From NCBI GenBank assembly GCA_002426755.1, contig DINI01000005.1, positions 38,784-59,066 of the forward strand: a stretch of 20,283 nucleotides of DNA, read 5' to 3'. This document shows, one piece after another, positions 14,265 through 20,283 of the stretch. How positions within the stretch are numbered: position 1 is the stretch's first letter; the number at the start of each line of letters is the position of its first letter. The translations under genes and the position numbers were made by a program. Under the pieces are notes generated by a model that did not search any database, was not told the DNA's origin, and saw nothing but the letters and a program-made list of their open reading frames with translations. Source of the DNA: Flavobacteriaceae bacterium UBA5544. Its GTDB lineage: Bacteria; Bacteroidota; Bacteroidia; Flavobacteriales; Flavobacteriaceae.

Positions 14265-14594
14265 TTAACAACAATTGGATTTTGTAACCTCTTGATTCAG
14301 GAATTCCAACATCACTTTTCTCATTTTAGCCCAATTGTCAGCATCTATGCAGTAGCACACACTGGTGCCCTCAACACTTCCTTTGATGAGTCCCAAAAGT
14401 TTGAGTTCTTTTAAATGTTGGGAGATAGTGGGTTGTGCAAGACCTATTTCATTTACCAAATCGCCACAAACACAGGTGTTAATCTTAAATAAATGTTGAA
14501 GAATGGCCACTCTCGCTGGATGTCCTAAAACTTTTGCGAACAATGCAATCTCATTTTGCGCTTCAGTAAATATTTCAGTTTTGGATAGTCCCAT
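14265..14594 (-). CDS. arsR: ArsR, arsenite-responsive repressor
   Basis: The 109-residue winged-helix repressor holds the ars operon off until As(III) or Sb(III) binds. The metalloid motif C41-V-C43-GDL lies at the start of the DNA-binding helix pair (compare ELCVCDL of E. coli ArsR). The recognition helix is about residues 52-66 (LAQPTISQHLKELKLLG). More cysteines occur at C80, C82 and the C-terminal C108-C109; one could act as the third sulfur ligand. HPARVAIL at 25-32 is the family's first DNA-binding helix. It is first of four genes and is preceded by a consensus-spaced promoter whose -7 box lies inside an operator-like palindrome. Confidence 0.95.
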   Translation of the reverse strand: MGLSKTEIFTEAQNEIALFAKVLGHPARVAILQHLFKINTCVCGDLVNEIGLAQPTISQHLKELKLLGLIKGSVEGTSVCYCIDADNWAKMRKVMLEFLNQEVTKSNCC

Positions 14595-14609
14595 TTGATT
14601 TATTGTTTC

Positions 14610-14645
14610 ATTGCAATATTACGATTAATAAATGACATAGACAAA
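14610..14645 (-). promoter_or_regulatory. arsR promoter with overlapping operator
   Basis: Minus-strand TTTG (14645-14642), exactly 20 nt, then TAATATTG (14621-14614), one base from TAnnTTTG. The -7 box lies within ATTGCAATATTACGATTAA (14610-14628, plus reading), the near-copy of the site at 14229. A repressor bound there would block the promoter directly; the leader to the ATG at 14594 is only about 15 nt. Confidence 0.75.
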
Positions 14646-14743
14646 TTTTTATTACAATTTAAGAGTATCAAGAAGTCAGGCTGAATTTTTAATGGATAAC
14701 ATAAACTCATCAGCAACATAGCCTAATATATTCATAATTTGAA

Positions 14744-15757
14744 TTAGCTTTTCACTCTGAACGTATAGGTCGAAATCAAATCCAACCCAATCAATAAATG
14801 CACATCATAGAAACCTGTTCTATCAAAAGTGTATTCAATGGTCAAAGAAGTATCATCTATCGTCGTTTTTTCAGGATGAATTTTCTGACTGGTACTTCCG
14901 TTATCAACCAAAAGCATAATGTCTTCTGACCTTACTGGCTTTAAAAGGTTACATTTGAAGGTTACTTTTTCGTGCCTTTGTATAGTATTGTGCATTTTTT
15001 TAGGCTCGTTGTAAGTACTTAAATTTGTATAGGCTTTTCCATAAATTATTGGAGATTCCAAAAAGCTTTCAAAAGATGGACCATCCTCTTCGATCAACAA
15101 CCATTTTGTATCCACCGGATAATGATTGACAGAAAAAAGTTTTGGATGCGTTAAAAAATAACCATCGTTATAATTAAATTCAAATTGAAAGGTGTCGGCA
15201 TTCGGCGTTCCACTTGCCCAAGTGGGGTCGCAAAGATACCATTTACCATTGAGTTTAACAGTGTTCCAAGAATGGTTGGGCATATTGATTTTGTCAACAT
15301 CAATAGTACTCGTTTTAGCATATCCATTGACTACTTCGCAATCTATGCTTGCCAAATTCGCAAGTTCTTTGACTAAATACGCATACCCCGTACAAATGGC
15401 TTTTTTATCCTCTAGCATTGTTTTGAAAGACAGCTTTCTAAACTGTACGTTCCAAGCATTGAGCTTTAGGCTATCGTCTTTAAAACGTTGTCGCTTTCTC
15501 ATGTTTTTTTCGTAGAGTCTATAATCATTGGCAATGTTTCCGCACACCCATCGATAAATGGCCCGAAACTTCTCAACATCGGTATGCAACTGTGATGTAA
15601 GTTGATACGCTAATTGAGGTAGATTATCAAGTTCATCCTTTTTGCATTCCAAGGCAATACGATCAGCTTTATTAAAATTGACAGAATCAAAATCAGAAAG
15701 CTGTGCACGGCTTTGGAATGCAAGGATGAATAGTGCTATGGATAGCATTGTTTTCAT
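14744..15757 (-). CDS. Exported transglutaminase-like protein
   Basis: The 337-residue protein has a signal peptide (hydrophobic core MLSIALFILAF, cleavage near SRAQ-LS). The start is the ATG at 15757; a TTG one codon earlier is not needed. The transglutaminase-like (papain-like) core has the Cys-His-Asp triad: C122 in AICTGYA, H162 in NHSWNTV and D177 in LCDPTW. Before it lies 'KFRAIYRWVCGNIANDY', the usual helix of bacterial members in the kyphoscoliosis-peptidase branch. The last about 120 residues form a beta-rich domain resembling an Ig-like fold. It is probably secreted to the periplasm; bacterial relatives are proteases or peptide-modifying enzymes, and the target here is unknown. It starts 24 nt after the stop of the CarboxypepD_reg gene and is likely co-transcribed with it. 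Confidence 0.88.
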   Translation of the reverse strand: MKTMLSIALFILAFQSRAQLSDFDSVNFNKADRIALECKKDELDNLPQLAYQLTSQLHTDVEKFRAIYRWVCGNIANDYRLYEKNMRKRQRFKDDSLKLNAWNVQFRKLSFKTMLEDKKAICTGYAYLVKELANLASIDCEVVNGYAKTSTIDVDKINMPNHSWNTVKLNGKWYLCDPTWASGTPNADTFQFEFNYNDGYFLTHPKLFSVNHYPVDTKWLLIEEDGPSFESFLESPIIYGKAYTNLSTYNEPKKMHNTIQRHEKVTFKCNLLKPVRSEDIMLLVDNGSTSQKIHPEKTTIDDTSLTIEYTFDRTGFYDVHLLIGLDLISTYTFRVKS

Positions 15758-15781
15758 CAACTATGGTAAAGATTAATTGAT

Positions 15782-16219
15782 TTACTCTTTAGAGCGTTTG
15801 GATTTATAAGGTGTATCGGTATTAACTGCTCCAATAAATTCTACCAAATCTTCTGTGAGTTGCAATCTTAAAAAGGTAGTGTTATCCTTGATGATCACAT
15901 TTTGAGGCTCATACCCTAAATATGTTATCAACAATACATCGCCCGTTGTTAGGGGTTTGGGAAATGTGAATTCGCCATTAGCATCGGTTGTAGTTCCTGT
16001 ATTGGAACCTTTCAGAACAATACTTGCACTCTCCAGTGGGCCTTCCGCATTGCTAATGACACCTTTAATGGTTCTTCCTTGCTGCTGAATTTGTGTGGGA
16101 GCAACTTTAGATGTTTGTGCATACACAGGATTCAATCCCATGAATGCCATCAGAAAAGTCATCAAAAAACCAAACATGTTCAGTCTTGGATTTTGGGTAA
16201 GTTTTACGTGTGTTTTCAT
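15782..16219 (-). CDS. Short CarboxypepD_reg-like domain protein, exported
   Basis: The protein has 145 residues from ATG 16219 (MKTHVKLTQNPRLNMFGF); 13 further in-frame codons upstream probably are not translated because they come before the signal peptide. The signal region FLMTFLMAFMGLNPVYAQ ends near residue 36. Residues about 48-118 are one CarboxypepD_reg-like (Ig-like) domain: IKGVISNAEGPLESASIVLKG, then 'GTTTDANGEFTF' and 'ITYLGYEPQNV'. This is the domain that precedes the plug in SusC/TonB-dependent receptors, but here only a basic 20-residue tail follows, with no plug or barrel. It may be a stand-alone envelope protein or a shortened receptor. A -7-like box TAGATTTG lies upstream. 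Confidence 0.85.
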   Translation of the reverse strand: MKTHVKLTQNPRLNMFGFLMTFLMAFMGLNPVYAQTSKVAPTQIQQQGRTIKGVISNAEGPLESASIVLKGSNTGTTTDANGEFTFPKPLTTGDVLLITYLGYEPQNVIIKDNTTFLRLQLTEDLVEFIGAVNTDTPYKSKRSKE

Positions 16220-16243
16220 AATGATATATATTTTAGTTTGTAT

Positions 16244-16251
16244 CAAATCTA
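16244..16251 (-). promoter_or_regulatory. -7 box before the CarboxypepD_reg gene
   Basis: Minus-strand TAGATTTG (16251-16244) matches TAnnTTTG exactly, 24 nt before the start. Only a T-run (TTTT) is in the -33 position. It supports placing the start at 16219 and not at 16258, which would lie upstream of the promoter. Confidence 0.5.
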
Positions 16252-16388
16252 ACCTCAAAAGCCTCTTAAGAAAAGTACTATTGAGGGAACGTGTATTTTG
16301 GATGAGTGAAGATACTTTATTTTATATCTAATTACAATTTAATTAACAGTCAGAAACGATCAAATAATCATTAAAAATACATTGAATA

Positions 16389-16892
16389 TTAATGGATTGG
16401 ATACATAAAATAGTGCTCCAATTTAAACTTTAACTCTTTTCCATTAACCAATTCATAAGTCAAAAACATTTGTCCCCAATGTTTCCCATCGGTAAAATTG
16501 GCTATCAACCATTTGTGGTTTAAAAGACGAATGCTGTTGATGAGCATCTTCCCTTTAGTCATGGATACATAGGGCACAATCGGATGATCGTCGCCTTTAT
16601 AGTCATTCAATTTATAAAGTTCATCTTGAATAAAAGGAATCAATTGCATTGAATCGTAACCCTGGTCTTCAAAATAATCAAGAGCTTCATCATCATATCT
16701 CAAATCAAACAACTTCAAATCCGAGTTTTCATCCTGCAAGGCTGTTATCGAATCTTTGTAACGTTCCACTCGTGCCTCTGCCTTTTTGATGTCAACTTCA
16801 TAACTTTCCAAAATATGCTTGGAATTGACAAATTGAAAAATAATCAACAGCACCGAGAAAATAAACAGGTACATAAAAATTCTACTCTTCAT
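16389..16892 (-). CDS. Membrane-anchored coiled-coil protein of unknown function
   Basis: The protein has 167 residues. A single N-terminal hydrophobic segment (about 5-23, IFMYLFIFSVLLIIFQFV) acts as signal anchor. It is followed by a charged, probably coiled-coil helix (about 28-60, 'ILESYEVDIKKAEARVERYKDSITALQDENSDL') and a soluble domain (about 65-167) rich in Asp and Tyr that ends with paired strands 'KWLIANFTDGKHWGQMFLTYEL'. I do not recognise the family. It starts 4 nt after the metallo-hydrolase stop, so the two form an operon. The topology suggests the domain lies in the periplasm. Confidence 0.8.
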   Translation of the reverse strand: MKSRIFMYLFIFSVLLIIFQFVNSKHILESYEVDIKKAEARVERYKDSITALQDENSDLKLFDLRYDDEALDYFEDQGYDSMQLIPFIQDELYKLNDYKGDDHPIVPYVSMTKGKMLINSIRLLNHKWLIANFTDGKHWGQMFLTYELVNGKELKFKLEHYFMYPIH

Positions 16893-16896
16893 TGTA

Positions 16897-17658
16897 TTAA
16901 ATTGTTAATTGTAAGTTGTCGTATGCCAAAAAAACGTTTTCTGGCAATGTTTGTTGCACATCATCATGAAATCCCAACCAATGACTGATGTGAGTCAAAT
17001 AAGCACGTTCAGGTTTAACTTTTTTAATCAGTTCCAAGGCTTCTGCTAAAGTAAAATGGGAGATATGTTCCTTTTCCCTCAAGGCATTCACCACCAAAAC
17101 TTTCACGCCTTTCAGTTTTTCTGCTTCTTGGTCTTCAATAGTTTTAAAATCGGTTAAATAAGCAAAATCGCCAAACCGAAATCCAAATACCTGCAATCGG
17201 TAATGCAATCCATTGATTGGAACTACTTGTAAATTCCCTAATGTAAACGGTTTGTTTTCAATTTCAAAACATTCAACTCCCGGAGCACCAGCATACTTGT
17301 TTTTTGTTTCAAATATATAATCAAAACGCTGTTTCAACGCTTTTATAACTCTTTTGTGTGCATAAATTGGGATGTCGCCTTGCTTAAAATAGAATGGCCT
17401 GATATCGTCCAAACCTGCTGTGTGATCAGCATGTTCGTGTGTAAAAACAATTCCGTTAATCTTGTCGATCCCCACCCTCAACATCTGTTGTCTAAAATCT
17501 GGGCCACAATCCACCACATAGGTATAATCTTGCCATTCGACAAGAATGGAAACTCGCAATCGTTTATCTTTTGGATTGGTACTCAAACAGACAGGGTGGT
17601 CGCTTCCAATGACTGGAATTCCCTGCGATGTGCCTGTTCCCAAAAAAGTAATCTTCAA
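16897..17658 (-). CDS. MBL-fold metallo-hydrolase, PhnP-like
   Basis: The 253-residue cytosolic metallo-beta-lactamase-fold hydrolase has metal motif H74-E-H76-A-D78-H79. The opening ITFLGTGTSQGIPVIGS with a nearby HPVC is characteristic of the PhnP/RNase Z-like phosphodiesterase branch; PhnP in E. coli opens cyclic ribose phosphates. Later histidines (EHISHFT, YLTHISHWLGFHDD) supply the rest of the di-metal site. The true substrate here is unknown and no phosphonate genes are nearby. The start codon is TTG: ATG is absent upstream in frame, and the TTG gives exactly the family's N-terminus (MKITFLGTG). It is first in a two-gene unit, divergent from the gene at 17749. Confidence 0.9.
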   Translation of the reverse strand: MKITFLGTGTSQGIPVIGSDHPVCLSTNPKDKRLRVSILVEWQDYTYVVDCGPDFRQQMLRVGIDKINGIVFTHEHADHTAGLDDIRPFYFKQGDIPIYAHKRVIKALKQRFDYIFETKNKYAGAPGVECFEIENKPFTLGNLQVVPINGLHYRLQVFGFRFGDFAYLTDFKTIEDQEAEKLKGVKVLVVNALREKEHISHFTLAEALELIKKVKPERAYLTHISHWLGFHDDVQQTLPENVFLAYDNLQLTI

Positions 17659-17675
17659 GTGTGATAAGTTTGCAA

Positions 17676-17723
17676 CAAAAGTAAGTTTATTTTTTTGTAT
17701 CAGTAAGCAAATTGATACCTTTG
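17676..17723. promoter_or_regulatory. Interleaved divergent promoters
   Basis: Plus strand: TTTG (17694-17697), 18 nt, TACCTTTG (17716-17723), an exact -7 match 25 nt before the ATG at 17749. Minus strand: TACTTTTG (17683-17676), an exact -7 match 17 nt before the TTG start at 17658, with TTTG (17711-17708) 24 nt upstream, longer than usual. The two units overlap within 50 nt, so transcription in one direction could affect the other. Confidence 0.6.
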
Positions 17724-17748
17724 TAACGTATCATACTCAAACTACACA

Positions 17749-19200
17749 ATGGAAATTACCTTAAAAGGAGACAGAGAATTTGAAGAGATTCCGTCGTTAA
17801 AAACCAAGGCACTTCGCATTAATCTTAATGAGAACATTTATGGAACCTTTGCGGAAATTGGAGCAGGTCAAGAAACCGTACGCCATTTTTTTAGAGCAGG
17901 TGGAGGATCTGGCACCATTGCAAAGGCCATGTCGGCCTACGACAAAGACTTTAGTGATGCCATTTATGGGATGGAAGATGATGGGCGTTATGTCACAGAA
18001 GCTCGTTTGAGAAAAATGTTGGTACACGAAATCAACTTGATTGAAGAACGTATCACGAGAGACAAGCATCCAAACAAGATGTTCTTTGCCTTTGCCAATA
18101 CAGTAACCACGATCGATTTTGCCAAACAATACAAAGGCCATGGTTGGGTTGGTATAAAGTTCCAAATAGAACCAGACCAAGATTACAATGATATCGTCTT
18201 ACATCTTCGCTTTAGGGAAAATGACGCACGCTTACAACAAGAAACTTTAGGCATATTAGGTACTAACCTAATTTATGGAGCTTACTACAAACACCACGAA
18301 CCAAAGAAATTGTTACGCTACTTATATGACCACCTTGATAAGGATCAAATAGAGATTGATACGATTAATTTTTCTGGTCCGGCATTTAAAGATGTAGATA
18401 ACCGTTTGATGAGTTTGCAATTGGTCAAAAATAGTATGACAGATGCCGTGATGTTTGCACCAGACGGTAATAATGTATTGCCTGCAAGAGTACTTTATAA
18501 AAAGAACATCTTGGCTTTGCGGGGTAGTTTTAGACCTGTTACCAAGGTAAACATCGACATGTTTCAGAAGTCTTACGAGATGTTTGTCAAAGAAAGTAAG
18601 GTCGATGTTGATAACACCCAAGTGGTCTTTGAGATTACACTTTCCAACTTAAGAGCGGAAGGCGAAATTGATGAGCAAGATTTTATGGACAGAGCCAAAT
18701 TGCTTTGCTCCCTTGGGCATACCGTTTTGATTTCCAATTTCCAAGAATATTACAAATTGGTAGAGTACTTCTCACAGTATTCAAAAAACAGAATGGGCTT
18801 GGCTATGGGAGTCAATAATCTTGTGGATATTTTTGATGAGAAATATTATCGTCATTTAAGTGGTGGTATTTTGGAAGCCTTTGGTAAATTATTCTTCAAG
18901 GATTTACGTGTGTATCTATATCCAATGGAAAACGAAGATGGCACGATAACCAATAGCGAAAACCTAAAAGTGCATCCTCGTATGAAAGAACTTTACAAAT
19001 TCTTCAAATACAATGGAAAAGTGGTTGATATCACTGATTATGACCATTCTATTCTTTCTATTTTCTCAAGAACTGTACTTAAAGCAATTTCAGAAGGTCA
19101 ACCAGGTTGGGAAAGTATGCTTCCAGAAGGGGTTGCCAAAATCATTAAAGAGAAAAGCCTATTTGGCTACGAAGCTGAAGAAGTGATGCATAAGGAGTAA
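17749..19200 (+). CDS. Conserved cytosolic protein of unknown function
   Basis: The 483-residue soluble protein has no signal peptide or membrane segment. I recognise it as a strongly conserved bacteroidotal protein: opening MEITLKGDREFEEIPSLKTK, 'GAGQETVRHFFRAGGGSGTIAKAMSAYDK' (about 38-66), 'RDKHPNKMFFAFANTVTTIDFA' (about 104-125) and 'DLRVYLYPMENEDG' near the end. Homologues often carry labels such as TonB-dependent receptor or nicotinamide-nucleotide adenylyltransferase. The first is contradicted by the lack of signal, plug or beta-barrel, and I see no HxGH adenylyltransferase motif for the second. The HPRMKEL near the C-terminus and many invariant acidic residues suggest an enzyme, but no reaction is supported. 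It is a single gene with a good promoter. Confidence 0.93.
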   Translation: MEITLKGDREFEEIPSLKTKALRINLNENIYGTFAEIGAGQETVRHFFRAGGGSGTIAKAMSAYDKDFSDAIYGMEDDGRYVTEARLRKMLVHEINLIEERITRDKHPNKMFFAFANTVTTIDFAKQYKGHGWVGIKFQIEPDQDYNDIVLHLRFRENDARLQQETLGILGTNLIYGAYYKHHEPKKLLRYLYDHLDKDQIEIDTINFSGPAFKDVDNRLMSLQLVKNSMTDAVMFAPDGNNVLPARVLYKKNILALRGSFRPVTKVNIDMFQKSYEMFVKESKVDVDNTQVVFEITLSNLRAEGEIDEQDFMDRAKLLCSLGHTVLISNFQEYYKLVEYFSQYSKNRMGLAMGVNNLVDIFDEKYYRHLSGGILEAFGKLFFKDLRVYLYPMENEDGTITNSENLKVHPRMKELYKFFKYNGKVVDITDYDHSILSIFSRTVLKAISEGQPGWESMLPEGVAKIIKEKSLFGYEAEEVMHKE

Positions 19201-19210
19201 GAAACTCTTT

Positions 19211-19840
19211 TCAAACCACATATAGAAAAATCATCAAATAATGGCAGATCGCTCCACCAAGGACAAATAAGTGCCAAATGACATGATTGTATGGAATCTT
19301 TTCGAAAATATAGAAGATGATTCCGATGCTGTAAAATGCTCCTCCGGCAAACAATAAAGTCACTCCGTTTGTACCAATGAGCGTAGAAAGATTTGAAAAA
19401 TCAAACACAATCAACCATCCCATAACCAGGTATAGCAAAGTTGAAAAAATTTCAAATTTGCCTGTAAAGAACAGTTTTAGTATCAATCCAAAGCCTGCAA
19501 TGGCCCATACCGTCCAAAACAATTGCCAACCCAAACTTTCATTCAGCCCAATTAAAGTAACTGGTGTATAAGTACCCGCAATCAATACATAAATACTGAT
19601 GTGATCTATAATTCTAAAGTAATGCTTGCGCTTCTCCCCTTTTACAGAATGGTAGATGGCTGATGCAGAAAACAAAAGAATAATGGAAAATCCATAAAGG
19701 ATGACACTAAATAAGCTCCAATCCGTCTTGTGATTCGTAAAACTGATTAACAATACCAAACCAGCAATCCCCAATAAAGCACCCAAACCATGTGTCCAAG
19801 CATTCAATTGTTCTTCCAAAACCGACTGTTGTCGCTTCAT
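19211..19840 (-). CDS. trhA: Hemolysin III family (PAQR) membrane protein
   Basis: The 209-residue integral membrane protein has seven hydrophobic segments. PAQR motifs are present: E9/E10..N13..TH17 at the start, S60-xxx-H64 followed by H73 and IDH80 (SAIYHSV, IDHISIYVLIAGTYTP), and the last helix H186-xxx-H190 (YNHVIWHLFVLGG). H64, H186 and H190 correspond to the zinc ligands known in adiponectin receptors. Bacterial members (TrhA/YqfA) affect membrane-lipid balance and fluidity; the name hemolysin III comes from a Bacillus cereus protein and does not imply toxicity. The start is 5 nt after the DUF4294 stop, so it is second in that operon. It converges on the gene at 17749-19200 with a 10-nt gap and no visible terminator. 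Confidence 0.92.
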   Translation of the reverse strand: MKRQQSVLEEQLNAWTHGLGALLGIAGLVLLISFTNHKTDWSLFSVILYGFSIILLFSASAIYHSVKGEKRKHYFRIIDHISIYVLIAGTYTPVTLIGLNESLGWQLFWTVWAIAGFGLILKLFFTGKFEIFSTLLYLVMGWLIVFDFSNLSTLIGTNGVTLLFAGGAFYSIGIIFYIFEKIPYNHVIWHLFVLGGAICHYLMIFLYVV

Positions 19841-19845
19841 CTAAT

Positions 19846-20283
19846 CTAGTTTTCTGTAGTTTTGGCTGCCCATTTATCCTTAATCGCGTAGTAGTCAATT
19901 GGAAATGCAGGATTTTGACGCTCAAGAGAGCCGTTTTGAAAAGCTCTCAACAGAATATCTTCAATCATAAAATCTTCAGCTACGTTTTCCGGGTCAAATT
20001 CTTTCTTTAGGGAAATATCAAAAAGTTTGGCGGTATTATTCATCCAAAACGCTTTCCAGCCACTACGAAGGTCTTTAATGAGTTCAAACGTTGTTTCGCC
20101 TGTTTGTCGATGCATAAGTTTTACCAAGATTTGACCTTCTGTTCGAGTTAGTTTTTTCAACTCAGTTGTAAATTCGTCTTCAATATATCGCTGGATGATT
20201 TTTGTATATTGGCGTTTTTCACTTTTCTTTTCCAAAGTTGCCAATCGATTATTGAGTTCTACCAAACGCTCCGCAGCCAACTT
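19846..20283 (-). CDS. DUF4294 domain protein, 5' end outside the window
   Basis: The minus-strand frame stays open to the last base of the window (…K-L-A-A-E-R-L), so the N-terminus is missing; 145 residues are visible. The pattern 'KRQYTKIIQRYIEDEFTTELKKLTRTEGQILVKLMHRQTGETTFELIKDLRSGWKAF' is the conserved C-terminal half of DUF4294 proteins of Bacteroidota, followed by 'FDISLKKEFDPE..AEDFMIEDILLRAF'. Complete members are a little over 200 residues and usually start with a signal peptide, which would be upstream of this window. No activity is known for the family. It is 5 nt upstream of the hemolysin III gene. Confidence 0.88.
   Translation of the reverse strand, partial: KLAAERLVELNNRLATLEKKSEKRQYTKIIQRYIEDEFTTELKKLTRTEGQILVKLMHRQTGETTFELIKDLRSGWKAFWMNNTAKLFDISLKKEFDPENVAEDFMIEDILLRAFQNGSLERQNPAFPIDYYAIKDKWAAKTTEN

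Noticed and set aside
17797..18180. 127-codon minus-strand open frame inside the 483-residue gene
   Set aside because: It is wholly inside a strongly conserved plus-strand gene and no protein family is visible.
17749..19200. TonB-dependent receptor call for the 483-residue protein
   Set aside because: There is no signal peptide, TonB box, plug or beta-barrel pattern; the label does not agree with the sequence.
1..20283. Mobile elements, CRISPR arrays, prophage or defence islands
   Set aside because: I looked for regularly spaced repeats, transposase motifs, terminal inverted repeats and tRNA-anchored duplications next to both tRNAs and saw none; gene content is housekeeping plus ars.

Overview
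The window looks like core chromosome of a flavobacterium (Bacteroidota, family Flavobacteriaceae or a close relative). The evidence is the low GC content, repeated matches to the Bacteroidota promoter form (TTTG, 19-21 nt, TAnnTTTG) instead of -35/-10 boxes, bacillithiol synthesis (BshB1), DUF3108/DUF4294/DUF6428 proteins, a CarboxypepD_reg-like protein, and lipoproteins with a lipobox cysteine. I see no insertion sequence, phage gene, CRISPR array or integration scar.

Layout. (a) 1-4670: tRNA-Ser(UGA), a CsbD-like stress protein, a two-gene DUF3108/membrane-protein operon, and a tandem pair of M28 zinc-peptidase lipoproteins, of which only the second has the insert expected of a PA domain. 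(b) 4670-5120: a TPP (THI-box) riboswitch with its own promoter-like sequence and a terminator but no gene behind it, facing tRNA-His(GUG). (c) 5193-10064, minus strand: a closely packed run MATE transporter, trans-sulfuration-type PLP enzyme, TMEM175-like channel, RlmF 23S rRNA methyltransferase, BshB1. (d) 10276-11787: a HAD phosphatase (plus) converging on an ArsR-type repressor/SRPBCC operon with a well-formed promoter covered by direct repeats. (e) 12046-14594, minus strand: an arsenic-resistance operon arsR, DUF6428, thioredoxin-type arsC, ACR3 efflux pump, with two almost identical operator-like sites. (f) 14744-17658, minus strand: a secreted transglutaminase-like protein behind a short CarboxypepD_reg protein, then a PhnP-like metallo-hydrolase with a small membrane-anchored protein. 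(g) 17749-20283: a highly conserved cytosolic protein of unknown function (plus), converging on a hemolysin III/PAQR membrane protein and a DUF4294 gene cut by the window end.

How genes work together. The clearest pathway is arsenic detoxification: ArsR senses As(III), ArsC reduces arsenate using its C-X6-C redox pair, ACR3 exports arsenite, and the cysteine-rich DUF6428 protein is probably a metalloid-binding partner. BshB1 makes bacillithiol and the PLP enzyme is likely in sulfur amino-acid metabolism, so region (c) has a loose thiol theme. The best candidates for a second look are the gene-less TPP riboswitch, the DUF6428 protein with the duplicated ars operator, and the operator/promoter overlap in front of the ArsR-SRPBCC pair.
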